Below, in pieces: positions 32,373-42,791 of a stretch of DNA of 64,000 nt. The notes beneath the pieces were generated by a model. That model did not search any database. It saw only the letters and a program-made list of their open reading frames with translations, and was not told the origin of the DNA. The position numbers and the translations under genes are program-made. Numbering within the stretch: the first letter of the stretch is position 1; every line of letters begins with the position of its first letter. Source of the stretch: Methylophaga thalassica (GTDB lineage Bacteria > Pseudomonadota > Gammaproteobacteria > Nitrosococcales > Methylophagaceae); contig NZ_BSND01000003.1 in the NCBI RefSeq assembly GCF_030159795.1, forward strand, positions 248,001-312,000. The letters are read 5' to 3'.

Positions 32373-32885
32373 ATGAGAGTTATATATCTGATTTTCTTGT
32401 TATTATTCAGCAGTCAGGTTCTGGCAGCTATATACCGCTGGGTAGAACCAGACGGTACAGTTGTATTTTCTGATGAAGAAAGGCCCGGTGCTGAACTGAT
32501 TGAATTGCCACCTTCAGCGACGTATTCTCCACCAGAAGTTCAACAAACAAGCCAAACAGAGTCAGAAACAGATTCCTCGCCAGTACCTGATTATCAGATT
32601 TCAATTACCGCTCCAGCAGCAAATGAAAGTATTTGGGTAAATAATGGTGATGTGAAAGTCACATTGAGTATAGAGCCAGCACTGAATCCCGACAGAGGGG
32701 ATGCGATTCAGGTGTATCTTGACGGGCAGGCTGTCGGTGAGCCCCAGGCATCAACCTCTTATCAATTTACTAACCTTAGTCGAGGTTCACACGAAATCAC
32801 GGCAAAAATTATCAGTGCCGATGATAAAGAATTAGCCTCTGATAACATCGTATTTCATTTACACCGAGCATCTAAGCTAAATTAG
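32373..32885 (+). CDS. Secreted DUF4124-domain protein
   Basis: A 170-residue protein with a signal peptide (about residues 1-18, ending VLA). A DUF4124 segment follows at once (IYRWVEPDGTVVFSDEERPGAE, about residues 20-41), then a Ser/Thr/Glu/Pro-rich linker, then a beta-sandwich-like domain (YQISITAPAANESIWVNNGDVKVTLSI...). DUF4124 proteins are common periplasmic proteins of unknown role. The position between glnA and ntrB recurs in related gammaproteobacteria, but no nitrogen role is shown. Confidence 0.85.
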   Translation: MRVIYLIFLLLFSSQVLAAIYRWVEPDGTVVFSDEERPGAELIELPPSATYSPPEVQQTSQTESETDSSPVPDYQISITAPAANESIWVNNGDVKVTLSIEPALNPDRGDAIQVYLDGQAVGEPQASTSYQFTNLSRGSHEITAKIISADDKELASDNIVFHLHRASKLN

Positions 32886-32924
32886 CTAACGCGCCGATTA
32901 ATGAGAATAAGCACGAGTATCCAA

Positions 32925-32941
32925 TGCACAGTTATGGTGCA
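32925..32941. promoter_or_regulatory. NtrC-binding palindrome upstream of ntrB
   Basis: TGCACA-N5-GGTGCA, one base from the NtrC consensus. It is about 117 bases before the first possible ntrB start. In E. coli a comparable site near glnL lets NtrC limit its own synthesis. Confidence 0.7.
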
Positions 32942-33057
32942 TAGGTAGTGCTAGTCTGTATTATTTTTCATTACACCACTGAGTAAATCTGAGAAGAATT
33001 TAATGGTGTTGTTATAGCAATCAATAGCTTAACTATAACCCCTTTGACAGTGCTCAA

Positions 33058-34161
33058 ATGTGGAGCGTTTTTTGCTACCAACTGAGCATGAATATGAGTG
33101 TTACCACTATGAGCCACAATGCTTTCGCCAGCAATGATGTATTAGAAAGTTTATCTACTTCTATACTGATTCTGGACTCCGCTTTACGCGTTTGTTACAT
33201 CAATACAGCCACAGAAATTTTATTTGAGATCAGTCAGCGTCAGGCTGAAAACATTCCACTACAAACCTTGTTACCTGGTGAGAGAAAATTATTTAAATCG
33301 CTTGAGCGTGTCGTCTCTAGCGGACAAGCACTGATTGAACGTGAAGTACATTTGTTTTTGCCTGCAAGTGGCGAAGTCTTGGTGGATTGCTCTATGAAAA
33401 TGTTGGATGTGGATGATTCTTACGTCATCCTTGAGCTTGCACTTCTTGATTATCAACAGAGAATAACGCGGGATGAAAATCTCCACACTCAACAGCAAGT
33501 CGTTCGGGGCTTGGCTCATGAAATAAAAAACCCGTTGGGGGGATTACGTGGTGCCGCACAATTACTTGAAAGGCAACTGGACTCTGAAGATTTAAAAGAA
33601 TACACACGAATTATTATTACCGAGGCAGACCGCTTACAGAACTTGATGAATAGAATGCTGGGACCAAATCAGCAACCTGAAAAACGCCACACAAATATTC
33701 ATGAGATTTTGCAACATGTTCGTCAATTAGTTGATATTGAAGTAGACGAGCGTCTTCGATTTAAAATTGATTATGATCCCAGTATTCCTGAACTGTATGC
33801 TGACTTTGACCAGCTTATTCAGATTTTTCTTAATATTGTAAGAAATGCTGTTCAAGCCATGCATGGTGTAGGTTTGATTATTCTCCGCACCAGAATTCAG
33901 CGAAATATCACCATAGAAAAACAGTATTACAAATTGGGCGTTTTAGTTGAGATTGAAGATAACGGCCCAGGTATTCCCGAATCATTACAAGATAGTTTGT
34001 TTTATCCACTGGTCACGGGTAGGGCTGATGGAACAGGACTTGGCCTGTATCTAGTTCAAAACTTAGTCCAACGCAATGGAGGAACAGTTTGCTGTTGCAG
34101 TAAACCTGGACAAACTATTTTTTCAGTAACATTTCCTTTGGAGTTTGCACGTGAACGCTAG
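33058..34161 (+). CDS. glnL: Nitrogen sensor kinase NtrB (GlnL)
   Basis: Phosphorylates or dephosphorylates NtrC according to nitrogen status, steered by PII protein. The frame encodes up to 367 residues: a PAS domain (about residues 25-130), a phosphoacceptor in GLAHEIKNPLGG (His154), an N-box IVRNAVQAM, and ATP-lid motifs EDNGPGIP and TGLGLYL. There is no membrane segment, as expected. ATGs at 33058, 33088, 33094 and 33109 are all possible and none has a strong ribosome site. The one at 33109 would give a length closest to E. coli (349). ntrC follows with an 11-base overlap. Confidence 0.95.
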   Translation: MWSVFCYQLSMNMSVTTMSHNAFASNDVLESLSTSILILDSALRVCYINTATEILFEISQRQAENIPLQTLLPGERKLFKSLERVVSSGQALIEREVHLFLPASGEVLVDCSMKMLDVDDSYVILELALLDYQQRITRDENLHTQQQVVRGLAHEIKNPLGGLRGAAQLLERQLDSEDLKEYTRIIITEADRLQNLMNRMLGPNQQPEKRHTNIHEILQHVRQLVDIEVDERLRFKIDYDPSIPELYADFDQLIQIFLNIVRNAVQAMHGVGLIILRTRIQRNITIEKQYYKLGVLVEIEDNGPGIPESLQDSLFYPLVTGRADGTGLGLYLVQNLVQRNGGTVCCCSKPGQTIFSVTFPLEFARER

Positions 34162-35560
34162 TAGAGCGATAGCTTGGATTGTAGATGATGACCGATCAAT
34201 TCGATGGGTCTTACAAAAGGCCCTGGAAGTTGTTGACATTACTGTTCGTGCTTTTGAAACCGGTGATATTGCATTAAATGAGCTAAAACAGGGACGTGAA
34301 CAAAGACCAGATGTCTTGATCAGTGATATCAGAATGCCTGGTATTGATGGCTTGGAATTATTATCCGAGATCAAAGAACGTTATCCTGAACTACCGGTCA
34401 TTATCATGACGGCATATTCCGATCTCGATAGTGCTGTTTCTGTCTATGAAGGTGGTGCTTTTGAGTATCTGCCAAAACCATTTGATGTTGATGAAGCGGT
34501 TGAACTGGTTCAAAGAGCAATAAGTCATAGCCGTGAACAGAATAATAAGCCTGTTGAAGATGTAAATATCAGTACAGAGATAGTCGGTGAAGCACCGGCT
34601 ATGCAAGAAGTCTTCAGAGCCATAGGTCGTCTTGCCCGCTCGAATATAACGGTCATGGTGAATGGCGAGTCAGGCACAGGTAAAGAGTTAGTTGCACAGG
34701 CTTTACATCGCCATAGTCCACGCAAACATGGCCCTTTCATCGCTTTAAATATGGCCGCTATTCCCAAAGAATTATTGGAGTCAGAATTATTTGGTCATGA
34801 AAAAGGAGCTTTTACTGGTGCACATGTACAGCGAAAAGGGCGCTTTGAACAGGCTAATGGCGGTACGTTGTTTTTAGATGAAATTGGTGACATGCCCATT
34901 GAGTTACAAACGCGCCTGTTACGTGTGTTATCGGATGGTGAATTTTTCCGAGTGGGTGGGCATAGTGCCGTCAAAGTCGATGTACGTATCATTGCGGCAA
35001 CACACCAGAATTTAGAAAAATTGGTTGAACGTGGCGATTTTCGTGAGGACTTATTTCATCGCCTCAATGTGATTCGTATTCATATTCCTTCACTTCGTGA
35101 AAGACGAGAAGATATTCCTGCCCTGGTTGCGTACTTTTTAAATAAAGCAGCAAAAGAATTAAATATGTCGACCAAGTCTGTAGCCTCGGATGTCGAAATG
35201 TATTTATCCCAATTACCCTGGCCTGGTAATGTACGCCAATTAGAAAATACTTGCCGCTGGTTAACGGTGATGTCGCCCGGGCAAGTTGTTCAGATGGACG
35301 ACCTGCCAGTAGAGCTTTCTACAGAAACCATAGATGCTCATAGTGGCAGACAAGGTGGAGACTGGCAGCAATTATTCAGACAATGGGCTGCTAATAAAGC
35401 CTTGACTGGGCAGGAAGGGGCTTTAGCTGATGTCGTTCCTTTGATAGAGCAACTTTTGATGGAAGTGGCTCTGGAAAAGACGGCTGGAAAACGCCAGGAA
35501 GCAGCCAAATTATTAGGTTGGGGTAGAAATACCTTAACGCGTAAATTAAAAGAAAATTAG
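34151..35560 (+). CDS. glnG: Nitrogen response regulator NtrC (GlnG)
   Basis: A 469-residue sigma-54 activator, identical in length to E. coli NtrC. The receiver domain has the acid pocket VDDD and phosphoacceptor Asp59 (LISDIRMPG). The AAA+ domain has Walker A GESGTGKE, the sigma-54 contact loop GAFTGA and Walker B GGTLFLDEIGD. The C-terminal Fis-like helix-turn-helix (KRQEAAKLLGWGRNTLTRKL) binds DNA. The start is GTG at 34151, seven bases after GGAG, inside ntrB. Its likely targets in this window are the palindromes before glnA and ntrB. Confidence 0.97.
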   Translation: MNASRAIAWIVDDDRSIRWVLQKALEVVDITVRAFETGDIALNELKQGREQRPDVLISDIRMPGIDGLELLSEIKERYPELPVIIMTAYSDLDSAVSVYEGGAFEYLPKPFDVDEAVELVQRAISHSREQNNKPVEDVNISTEIVGEAPAMQEVFRAIGRLARSNITVMVNGESGTGKELVAQALHRHSPRKHGPFIALNMAAIPKELLESELFGHEKGAFTGAHVQRKGRFEQANGGTLFLDEIGDMPIELQTRLLRVLSDGEFFRVGGHSAVKVDVRIIAATHQNLEKLVERGDFREDLFHRLNVIRIHIPSLRERREDIPALVAYFLNKAAKELNMSTKSVASDVEMYLSQLPWPGNVRQLENTCRWLTVMSPGQVVQMDDLPVELSTETIDAHSGRQGGDWQQLFRQWAANKALTGQEGALADVVPLIEQLLMEVALEKTAGKRQEAAKLLGWGRNTLTRKLKEN

Positions 35561-35568
35561 AATAAGAC

Positions 35569-35597
35569 TTGCGTGCCTATGAAGTGGTATGTATAAT
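35569..35597 (+). promoter_or_regulatory. Sigma-70 promoter of the initiator tRNA
   Basis: TTGCGT (35569-35574) and a perfect TATAAT (35592-35597) are separated by 17 bases, ending 16 bases before the tRNA. Confidence 0.75.
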
Positions 35598-35613
35598 GCA
35601 TTGCTTAATCAGG

Positions 35614-35690
<77 letters not shown>

Positions 35691-35702
35691 AACTGAATAT
35701 AG

Positions 35703-35737
35703 AAGCTCAAAACAATTTATTGTTTTGAGCTTTTTTA
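35703..35737 (+). terminator. Strong terminator after tRNA-fMet
   Basis: A 12-base perfect stem AAGCTCAAAACA/TGTTTTGAGCTT is followed by a T-run. The A-rich left flank may also let it serve the gene on the opposite strand. Confidence 0.9.
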
Positions 35738-35745
35738 TTGGGTCA

Positions 35746-36132
35746 TTAATACAACGTCCCATAGCGTTGCAGAGCATCTTCTTTGCTGATGAATTCAGCA
35801 CTAATCAATTCCCAATGTTGTTCGCTATCCATAACGATGTTGCAGCCGAGTGCTTGGCTGTGGCCATTTTCCAAAGCAAACATTGACCGACCAGCTTGTC
35901 GGACAGTGGAGAAGTAGCGGTCTAAACTCAGGTCAATCGTTTTTTCGGGGTGGGTGTTTTCAACATAAATTCGCAGTCCTCCTCGTTGTGTACAATCACT
36001 ACTGGTATCTTTGTCTTCAAGCGTTTTAAAGACAATAAAATCAGCAGCAGCGTTGTCATCGGCTAGAGCGACTTGACCGGCGACATTGATAGATGAGAAA
36101 AATAAAATGAAAATTGATGTTAATGATTTCAT
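35746..36132 (-). CDS. Secreted hypothetical protein
   Basis: A 128-residue protein I do not recognise. It has an N-terminal signal peptide (MKSLTSIFILFFSSINVAGQVALA) and a mature part with two cysteines (SSDCTQRGG and LGCNIVMD) that could form a disulfide in the periplasm. It contains a beta-strand-like core (GLRIYVENTHPEKTIDLSLDRYF). The ATG at 36132 follows AGGA by nine bases; an upstream TTG start is less likely. It is read against its neighbours, splitting the metY-rimP arrangement. Confidence 0.7.
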   Translation of the reverse strand: MKSLTSIFILFFSSINVAGQVALADDNAAADFIVFKTLEDKDTSSDCTQRGGLRIYVENTHPEKTIDLSLDRYFSTVRQAGRSMFALENGHSQALGCNIVMDSEQHWELISAEFISKEDALQRYGTLY

Positions 36133-36295
36133 AAAGCGTTTTCCTGCTGTTTTTTTCAATTGGAAGTTGACTCACTCGGTTATGGATAGTTTTGTGATTG
36201 AAAATAAAAGGTATATTTCATATTGATTGAATCCTTTTTTTCATGATCTAAAAATGACAAGATATTGAGCTAAAAGTGAGAGAAAGCAGTTTAAG

Positions 36296-36325
36296 TTGCT
36301 GTGCTGGGTAGGTATCTGTTAATAT
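36296..36325 (+). promoter_or_regulatory. Possible promoter of the rimP-nusA-infB operon
   Basis: TTGCTG (36296-36301) and TAATAT (36320-36325) are spaced by 18 bases. Because a strong terminator follows the initiator tRNA, an own promoter is expected here. Confidence 0.4.
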
Positions 36326-36419
36326 TCTGTGCTTTCTGGAGAGTTATCAGTACTGGGGACATGTGTATTCCGGCGCAGATACTTATGGCAGAGCGGTGAA
36401 CATCAGCCGCATGACAATA

Positions 36420-36457
36420 TTTTGAATTCCGGGCCCCTGTATGGGGTTTTTGTTTTT
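36420..36457 (+). promoter_or_regulatory. Attenuator-like hairpin in the rimP leader
   Basis: CCCC-TGTAT-GGGG extended by G-T pairs, followed by TTTTTGTTTTT, resembles an intrinsic terminator placed about 45 bases before rimP. A rimP leader with a premature terminator is a described gammaproteobacterial element, and this fits it by position and form. Membership of that family is inference. Confidence 0.6.
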
Positions 36458-36498
36458 CTGGAGAATTGATTTAGGCCGAGAGGCTTAATACATACTTT

Positions 36499-36945
36499 AT
36501 GGCCATTACTGATCAGATTGAACAACTTGTTGAGTCGTCGATAGAGACGCTCGGATACGAATTGGTAGGCGTTGAATATATTCAAGGCGGCCCTGATCCG
36601 ATCTTGCGTATCTACATCGATGCTGAACAGGGGATTGGTATAGAGGACTGTGAAAGGGTTAGCCATCAAGTGAGCGGTATTCTTGATGTTGAAGAACCTA
36701 TCCGTAGCGCCTATTTGCTGGAAATATCCTCACCAGGATTTGATCGACCTTTATTTAAGGCTCGGGACTTTGAAAGATTTAAAGGTGCTGAAGCGAAAAT
36801 ATCCATGAAATTACCGGTCAATGGCCGACGCAATTTTAAAGGTATTTTAGAAGGCTTTAGTGATGGTGACATCTTAATAGAAGTGGATGGTGAGGTGTAT
36901 GCCTTACCTTTGGCAAAGTTAGCAAAAGCAAGACTTGTTGCCTAA
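36499..36945 (+). CDS. rimP: Ribosome maturation factor RimP
   Basis: A 148-residue protein needed for 30S subunit assembly. The two conserved blocks are ETLGYELVGVEYIQGG...LRIYID and DCERVSHQVSGILDVEEPI...LEISSPGFDRPLF, followed by the small SH3-like C-terminal domain. Length matches the family (about 150). The ribosome site is weak. nusA follows after 75 bases. Confidence 0.95.
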   Translation: MAITDQIEQLVESSIETLGYELVGVEYIQGGPDPILRIYIDAEQGIGIEDCERVSHQVSGILDVEEPIRSAYLLEISSPGFDRPLFKARDFERFKGAEAKISMKLPVNGRRNFKGILEGFSDGDILIEVDGEVYALPLAKLAKARLVA

Positions 36946-37020
36946 AAAAAGCGTATTATTAGCGGTTAATAATTGAATACTGAGCTGGATTGGTCTGCTA
37001 CGTAATCCACTGGGGGCGTG

Positions 37021-38529
37021 ATGAATAACAAAGAAATTTTATTGGTTGTCGATGCCATGTCTAATGAAAAAGGCGTGGGTAAGGAAGTCATTTTTCAGGC
37101 AATTGAAGCGGCGTTAGCAATGGCTACGCGTAAACGCTATGACATGGCATTGGATGCACATGTGCAAATTGATCGTGTCACAGGTAATTACGAAACTTTC
37201 CGTCAATGGCTGATTGTAGAAGATGAAGACTACCAATCACCAGAAACAGAAATTACCATAGAAGATGCTCAAGAGAAAAAAGCAGATGCAGTTGTTGGCG
37301 ATTACATTCGTGAGCCGATGGAGTCTGTAGAGTTTGGTCGTATTGCGGCGCAAACTGCAAAACAAGTTATTGTTCAAAAAGTACGTGAAGCTGAGCGTGC
37401 ACAAGTGGTCGATCAGTATCGTGAAAAAGTCGGTCAGATGATCCACGGCACAGTTAAGCGTGTAGAACGCGGTAATGTCACCTTGGATCTAGGTGGCAAT
37501 GCTGAAGCATTCTTACCTCGTGAAGAAATGATTCCACGTGAAAGTTTCCGGACCGGTGACCGAATTCGTGGTTATTTAAAAGAAATCAGACCAGAAGGTC
37601 GTGGCCCTCAACTTATTGTAAGTCGTGTTGCACCTGAGTTGTTAATTGAACTTTTCCGTTTGGAAGTCCCTGAAATCAGCGATGGCATGATTGAAATCAA
37701 AGGTGCTGCTCGTGATGCCGGTTTGAGAGCTAAAATAGCTGTATTAGCGAAAGAGTCTCGCATTGACCCGGTTGGTGCCTGTGTTGGTATGCGTGGCTCA
37801 CGTGTACAGGCTGTGACCAATGAGTTGGCTGGCGAACGTGTTGATATTATTCTCTGGGACCAAGATGTTGCTCGTTTTGCGATTAATGCAATGGCTCCTG
37901 CAGAAGTGTTATCTATCGTTGTAGATGAAGATGCACATAGCATGGATATTGCAGTTGAAGATGCACAATTATCACAAGCAATTGGCCGTGGTGGTCAAAA
38001 TGTACGTTTAGCTAGTCAGTTAACCGGTTGGGAACTCAATGTGATGTCAGCATCTGATGCTGATAAAAAAGCAGAATCAGAAATCGGTGCTCTGATCAAA
38101 ACATTTATGGCGGATTTGGATGTCGATGAAGATGTCGCGTTAATCCTGGCTCAGGAAGGTTTCTCTTCGCTTGAAGAAGTGGCTTATGTGCCTGAACATG
38201 AAATGCTAGATATTGAAGAGTTTGATGCAGATATCGTCGCTGAACTGCGTTCAAGAGCTAGAGATGTTCTATTAACTCGAGCGATTGCTAGTGAAGAACA
38301 ACTTGAATCGGCCGAACCCACACAAGAGTTGATTGATATGGAAGGTATGACACGAGATCTCGCGTTAACCTTAGGAAGTAAAGGTATCACTGATCTTGAT
38401 GATTTAGCTGAGCTTGCTGTTGATGAGCTAGTTGAAATAGGTGATATGGATGAAAAGCAAGCTGCTGCACTTATCATGAAAGCCAGAGAATCGTGGTTTG
38501 CTGACGAACAAACAGATGCAGGGGAGTAA
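37021..38529 (+). CDS. nusA: Transcription termination/antitermination factor NusA
   Basis: A 502-residue RNA-polymerase-binding factor. The N-terminal polymerase-binding domain starts [17 protein letters not shown]. The S1 domain is near residues 135-200 ([16 protein letters not shown]), KH1 and KH2 near 230-345 ([14 protein letters not shown] and [18 protein letters not shown]), and two acidic C-terminal repeats follow (about 365-495), as in E. coli. A GTG directly before the ATG is an alternative start. infB follows after three bases. Confidence 0.97.
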   Translation: MNNKEILLVVDAMSNEKGVGKEVIFQAIEAALAMATRKRYDMALDAHVQIDRVTGNYETFRQWLIVEDEDYQSPETEITIEDAQEKKADAVVGDYIREPMESVEFGRIAAQTAKQVIVQKVREAERAQVVDQYREKVGQMIHGTVKRVERGNVTLDLGGNAEAFLPREEMIPRESFRTGDRIRGYLKEIRPEGRGPQLIVSRVAPELLIELFRLEVPEISDGMIEIKGAARDAGLRAKIAVLAKESRIDPVGACVGMRGSRVQAVTNELAGERVDIILWDQDVARFAINAMAPAEVLSIVVDEDAHSMDIAVEDAQLSQAIGRGGQNVRLASQLTGWELNVMSASDADKKAESEIGALIKTFMADLDVDEDVALILAQEGFSSLEEVAYVPEHEMLDIEEFDADIVAELRSRARDVLLTRAIASEEQLESAEPTQELIDMEGMTRDLALTLGSKGITDLDDLAELAVDELVEIGDMDEKQAAALIMKARESWFADEQTDAGE

Positions 38530-38532
38530 CCA

Positions 38533-41340
38533 ATGAGTGACATGAGGGTTAAGGACCTAGCTGGCACAGTCGGAATTACAGCTGAACGCTTGGTCGAACA
38601 GCTGAACGAAGCAGGGATTAACGTCTCAAAGCCTGATGATTTCATCACCGAAGATCAAAAACAGACGTTATTACAATTCTTGCAACAGCGTCATGGTAAA
38701 TCTGGCGATGGTGAAACTACCACACCGAAGAAAATTACACTGAAACGTAAGTCTGTCAGTGAAATTAAATTAGGTGGTGCTGCTCGTGGCGGTAAAAGTG
38801 TCAGTGTAGAAGTTCGCAAAAAGCGAACCTACGTAAAACGTGATGAAGTTGAAGATACAGCCAATAACGCTGAACAAACACCTCAATTGAGTGTGGCTGA
38901 ACAACAAGCTGCAGAGGTAGCGAGGCTTGAGGCTCTTCGCTTAGAAGAAGCTAAGCGTCGTCAGCAAGAAGACGAAGCGCGGCGTTTACGAGAGTCAGAG
39001 GAAGAAGCCGCTGCAGTGGCTGCTGCTATTGAAGCAGAAAATAGAGCTTCAGAAGAAGCTAAGCTAGCAGCAGAAGAAGAGAGAAAAGCCCTGGAAGAAG
39101 AAGCTAAATCTAAGAAAGCTGAAAAAGCAATTGAAGAAAAAGTGAATCCTAAACCAAAGCAAACAACAGAAAAAACGTTATCGGCCTCACAGCTCGCTCA
39201 TAAAAAGCTTGAAGAAGCCGATGCGAAACGCCGTGCTGCTAACCTAGCTCGAATAGAAGCTGAAAAGGCACTTGAAGCCAAGAAAAAAGCGCGCGAAGAA
39301 GAAGAGGCTTTAGAAAAAGAAAAAGAAAAAGCTCGAGCCGCAGCCGCTGAAGCTCAAGCCAAAGAGCAGAAAGCCGGTGTGCGTAAAACTAAAGATGCCG
39401 AAGCGAAACATAATCGTGATAAGTCTGGCCGTAAAGGTGGTCGTAACGATGATGATTTCGAGCGTAAAGAGCTCCATGTGACCGAAGGTAAAGGTGGTCG
39501 TCGTAAGAAGAAAAAAGGCGGCGGTGCATCTAAAGTTTCTGTAAGTAAAGATCAGGAACATGGTTTTTCTAAACCAACGGCGCCTGTTGTTCGTGAAGTG
39601 AATGTACCTGAAACGATTAGTGTTTCTGACTTGGCTCTACGAATGTCAGTTAAAGCCGCTGAAGTGATTAAAACCCTTATGGGGCTTGGTACGATGGCGA
39701 CGATTAATCAGGTCCTGGATCAGGATACGGCGATTATCGTTGTTGAAGAAATGGGCCATATTGCGAAACCGATTCTGGAAAATGAAGTTGAACAAGCGCT
39801 TCAAGTTTCCGATGAGAATCAGGGCGAAGCTGTTCCAAGAGCACCGGTTGTTACCGTTATGGGTCATGTTGACCATGGTAAAACATCATTGCTGGACTAT
39901 ATTCGTCGCACTAAAGTAACTTCTGGCGAAGCCGGTGGTATTACACAACATATCGGTGCTTATAAAGTCGAAACCAGCCGTGGACAAATTGCTTTCCTTG
40001 ACACGCCTGGCCATGCTGCTTTCACTGAAATGCGTTCTCGCGGTGCTAAAGTGACGGATATCGTTATCTTGGTTGTTGCCGCTGATGATGGTGTTATGCC
40101 GCAAACAATTGAAGCTATTCAGCATGCGAAAGCGGCTGAATCAATGATCATTGTTGCTGTGAATAAGATCGATAAGCAAGACGCTAATCCAGAACGTGTT
40201 AAACAGGAGCTGGCTAATCATGAAGTCATTCCTGAAGACTGGGGTGGTGATGTGCAATTTATTCCTGTCTCTGCATTGACAGGCCAGGGAATTGAAGACC
40301 TACTGGAAGCAATTTCTATTCAGGCTGAAGTAATGGAACTGAAAGCACCTGAAGAAGGTCCTGCACACGGTACGGTTATTGAGGCTCGTCTGGATAAAGG
40401 TCGTGGTACGGTCGTAACTGTTCTGGTACAGCAAGGTACGCTAAATAAAGGCGATATCGTTGTCGTAGGTCAGGAGTATGGTCGTGTCCGGGCTATGTTT
40501 AATGAAACAGGTGAACAGCTGAATCATGCTGGTCCATCAACACCAGTAGAGTTACTTGGTTTATCCGGTACTCCAGCAGCAGGTGATGAGCTTCAGGCTG
40601 CACCAGATGATCGTACCGCACGCGAAATTGCTAACTTCCGTCAAACCAAAGCCAGAGAGCAAAAAATGGCTCAACAGCAAGCGGCTAAATTGGACGAAAT
40701 GTTCAATAAAATGGAAGAAGGTGACGTTAAAACACTTAATGTGGTTATTAAAGGCGACGTTCACGGTTCTGTTGAAGCGGTTAGTCAGGGACTACAAAAA
40801 CTGTCTACAGATATGGTTAAAGTCAGAGTGGTTGGCTCAGGTGTTGGTGGTATTAATGAAACCGATGCTCAACTTGCGGCCGCATCTGATGCGATTCTGA
40901 TTGGCTTTAACGTTCGTGCCGATAATGCAGCGCGAAAAGTGATTGCTGAAAAAGGTCTGGACGTTCAGTACTTCAGCATTATTTACGACTTGCTTGATGT
41001 CGTGACTAAAGCAATGACAGGTATGCTTGAACCTGTATATAGAGATGAGATAATTGGTCTGGCTCGAGTTGATGATGTATTCAGATCGCCTAAGTTTGGT
41101 GACATTGCCGGTTGTTTGGTTGTTGAAGGTACGGTTAAACGTAATAACCCAATTCGTGTACTACGTGACAATGTCGTTGTTTACGAAGGTGAACTCGAAT
41201 CATTACGTCGTTTCAAGGATGATGTTAACGAAGTGAATGCGGGTACCGAATGTGGTATTGGTGTGAAAAACTACAAAGACGTTAAACCTGGCGACCAGAT
41301 TGAAGTCTATGAACGTGTATTGATGAAACCGACCCTGTAA
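38533..41340 (+). CDS. infB: Translation initiation factor IF-2
   Basis: A 935-residue GTPase that places initiator tRNA on the ribosome. The N-terminal IF2-N domain is residues 1-50, then comes a long charged helix rich in Glu, Ala, Lys and Arg (about 120-300) and a basic [11 protein letters not shown] segment. A second IF2-N domain is near 355-405. The G domain begins near 440 with [17 protein letters not shown] and NKIDK. Domains II-IV follow to [17 protein letters not shown]. The initiator tRNA gene lies in the same locus. Confidence 0.97.
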   Translation: MSDMRVKDLAGTVGITAERLVEQLNEAGINVSKPDDFITEDQKQTLLQFLQQRHGKSGDGETTTPKKITLKRKSVSEIKLGGAARGGKSVSVEVRKKRTYVKRDEVEDTANNAEQTPQLSVAEQQAAEVARLEALRLEEAKRRQQEDEARRLRESEEEAAAVAAAIEAENRASEEAKLAAEEERKALEEEAKSKKAEKAIEEKVNPKPKQTTEKTLSASQLAHKKLEEADAKRRAANLARIEAEKALEAKKKAREEEEALEKEKEKARAAAAEAQAKEQKAGVRKTKDAEAKHNRDKSGRKGGRNDDDFERKELHVTEGKGGRRKKKKGGGASKVSVSKDQEHGFSKPTAPVVREVNVPETISVSDLALRMSVKAAEVIKTLMGLGTMATINQVLDQDTAIIVVEEMGHIAKPILENEVEQALQVSDENQGEAVPRAPVVTVMGHVDHGKTSLLDYIRRTKVTSGEAGGITQHIGAYKVETSRGQIAFLDTPGHAAFTEMRSRGAKVTDIVILVVAADDGVMPQTIEAIQHAKAAESMIIVAVNKIDKQDANPERVKQELANHEVIPEDWGGDVQFIPVSALTGQGIEDLLEAISIQAEVMELKAPEEGPAHGTVIEARLDKGRGTVVTVLVQQGTLNKGDIVVVGQEYGRVRAMFNETGEQLNHAGPSTPVELLGLSGTPAAGDELQAAPDDRTAREIANFRQTKAREQKMAQQQAAKLDEMFNKMEEGDVKTLNVVIKGDVHGSVEAVSQGLQKLSTDMVKVRVVGSGVGGINETDAQLAAASDAILIGFNVRADNAARKVIAEKGLDVQYFSIIYDLLDVVTKAMTGMLEPVYRDEIIGLARVDDVFRSPKFGDIAGCLVVEGTVKRNNPIRVLRDNVVVYEGELESLRRFKDDVNEVNAGTECGIGVKNYKDVKPGDQIEVYERVLMKPTL

Positions 41341-41720
41341 TGGCAAGAGAATTTAGTCGTACAAATCGCTTTAGCGAAGTCATAATGAGAGAACTCGCGT
41401 TGATGCTTCAACGCGAGATTTCTGATCCACGTGTGGGTATGGTCACCGTCTCACATGTCGATGTCACTTCAGATCTGAAATATGCCAAAGTCTATGTAAC
41501 GCGTTTTAATGGTTTCGAAGACGAGCAAGATATTAAAGAATGTCTGGCCGGATTAAATAGTGCCTCTGGTTATCTGCGCAGAGGTCTGGCGGGTCGCGTT
41601 AAACTCAGGAATATGCCTGAACTCCAGTTCTTCTATGATAAAACCTTAGAACATGGTTTTCATATGGATGATCTCATTGCCAAAGCGAATGCTGATATTC
41701 GTCGGGATGACGAAGACTAA
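41340..41720 (+). CDS. rbfA: Ribosome-binding factor A
   Basis: A 126-residue KH-fold protein for late 30S maturation and cold adaptation. It begins REFSRTNRFSEVIMRELA and carries DPRVGMVTVSHVDVTSDLKYAKVYVT and LRRGLAGRVKLRNMPELQFFYD. The ATG shares one base with the infB stop (TAATG). It ends 11 bases before truB. Confidence 0.96.
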   Translation: MAREFSRTNRFSEVIMRELALMLQREISDPRVGMVTVSHVDVTSDLKYAKVYVTRFNGFEDEQDIKECLAGLNSASGYLRRGLAGRVKLRNMPELQFFYDKTLEHGFHMDDLIAKANADIRRDDED

Positions 41721-41731
41721 TTTATTCAGCA

Positions 41732-42658
41732 ATGGCAAGACGACATAAAAAAGGCCGGGATATCACCGGTATTGTGATCATTGATAAACCTACTGGTCAC
41801 AGTTCAAATCATATTCTTCAACGCGTTAAACGACTGTTTGATGCAAAAAAAGCAGGTCATACAGGGAGTCTTGATCCGCTAGCAACAGGTGTTTTGCCGG
41901 TCTGCCTGGGCGATGCTACCAAATTATCCAGTTATTTATTGGATGCTGATAAACAGTATCTGGTGACTTGCCAATTAGGCATTGTCACTGACAGTGGTGA
42001 TTCGGATGGCAATGTCATCAATGAAATGCCTGTGCCAGAATTTAACGAAGATACATTAAGCCAGGTCACCCAGCAATTTCTAGGCGAAATCGAACAGGTT
42101 CCGCCCATGTTTTCTGCTCTAAAACATCAGGGCCAGCCGTTATACAAGTTGGCAAGACAAGGTATTGATGTTGAGCGAAAAGCGCGCCGCATTTTTATCT
42201 ATGCTATCGATATAATCGATTGCCAGTCTGATCGCTTCACCTTATCCGTACGCTGTAGCAAAGGTACTTATATTCGTACCTTAGTTGAAGATATTAGCCA
42301 TGCTTTAGGAACCGGTGGGCATGTCATCATGTTAAGAAGAACAGCGGTAGCAGGCTATGATTTATCAGAAGCGATAACCGTTGAAACCTTGCAGGAAATG
42401 GCCGACAAAGATGGTTTTGTAACATTAGATGCCAGCTTGCAGCAGGCTGAAGATGCTTTACCTGACTGGCCTGCAATTGTGCTTGATGAAGAGGGCACAA
42501 AAAGTATCGGTTTTGGGCAATCGGTCACTGTGCAAACACCCTTTAAAAGCGCAAATGTCAGATTATTTAATATGAATAATCAATTTCTTGGCCTAGGTGA
42601 GATGTCAGCAGAGGGAGTAGTAGCACCGAAGAGATTATTCGCGAATGCGGTGTCTTAA
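41732..42658 (+). CDS. truB: tRNA pseudouridine-55 synthase
   Basis: A 308-residue enzyme that makes pseudouridine at position 55 in the T loop of tRNAs. The catalytic aspartate is in AGHTGSLDPLATGVLP near residue 48. Other family blocks are KQYLVTCQLG, VPPMFSALKHQG and CSKGTYIRTLVEDI. A short C-terminal PUA-like part follows (about 245-305). Confidence 0.96.
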   Translation: MARRHKKGRDITGIVIIDKPTGHSSNHILQRVKRLFDAKKAGHTGSLDPLATGVLPVCLGDATKLSSYLLDADKQYLVTCQLGIVTDSGDSDGNVINEMPVPEFNEDTLSQVTQQFLGEIEQVPPMFSALKHQGQPLYKLARQGIDVERKARRIFIYAIDIIDCQSDRFTLSVRCSKGTYIRTLVEDISHALGTGGHVIMLRRTAVAGYDLSEAITVETLQEMADKDGFVTLDASLQQAEDALPDWPAIVLDEEGTKSIGFGQSVTVQTPFKSANVRLFNMNNQFLGLGEMSAEGVVAPKRLFANAVS

Positions 42659-42791
42659 CTTACGCCTTGTTTCGTATTAAGAAAGTCGGTAGAATTCCTA
42701 CCTTCAAAAAGGTTGGCTGTTCTGGTGTGAAGTAGCTGGGGCAGTTCAGAATTTAACTAGTAGCGAAAGCTATATAAAGTTGGAGTATTTA

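Larger units (their letters stand above)
36133..36498. other. Intergenic region and rimP leader
   Basis: This 366-base gap has no gene. The left part should hold the promoter of the leftward secreted protein. The right part holds a promoter candidate for rimP (36296-36325) and a leader of about 165 bases ending in an attenuator-like hairpin. No repeat or mobile-element end is visible. Confidence 0.6.

Noticed and set aside
33005-33018. A GG-N10-GC arrangement resembling a sigma-54 promoter before ntrB
   Set aside because: The bases around GG and GC match the consensus poorly (TGGTGTT and TAGCAA), so it is not called despite the nearby NtrC site.
42690-42706. A small inverted repeat GGTAG/CTACC between truB and rpsO
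   Set aside because: A five-base stem without a T-run is too weak to call a terminator or an S15 control element.
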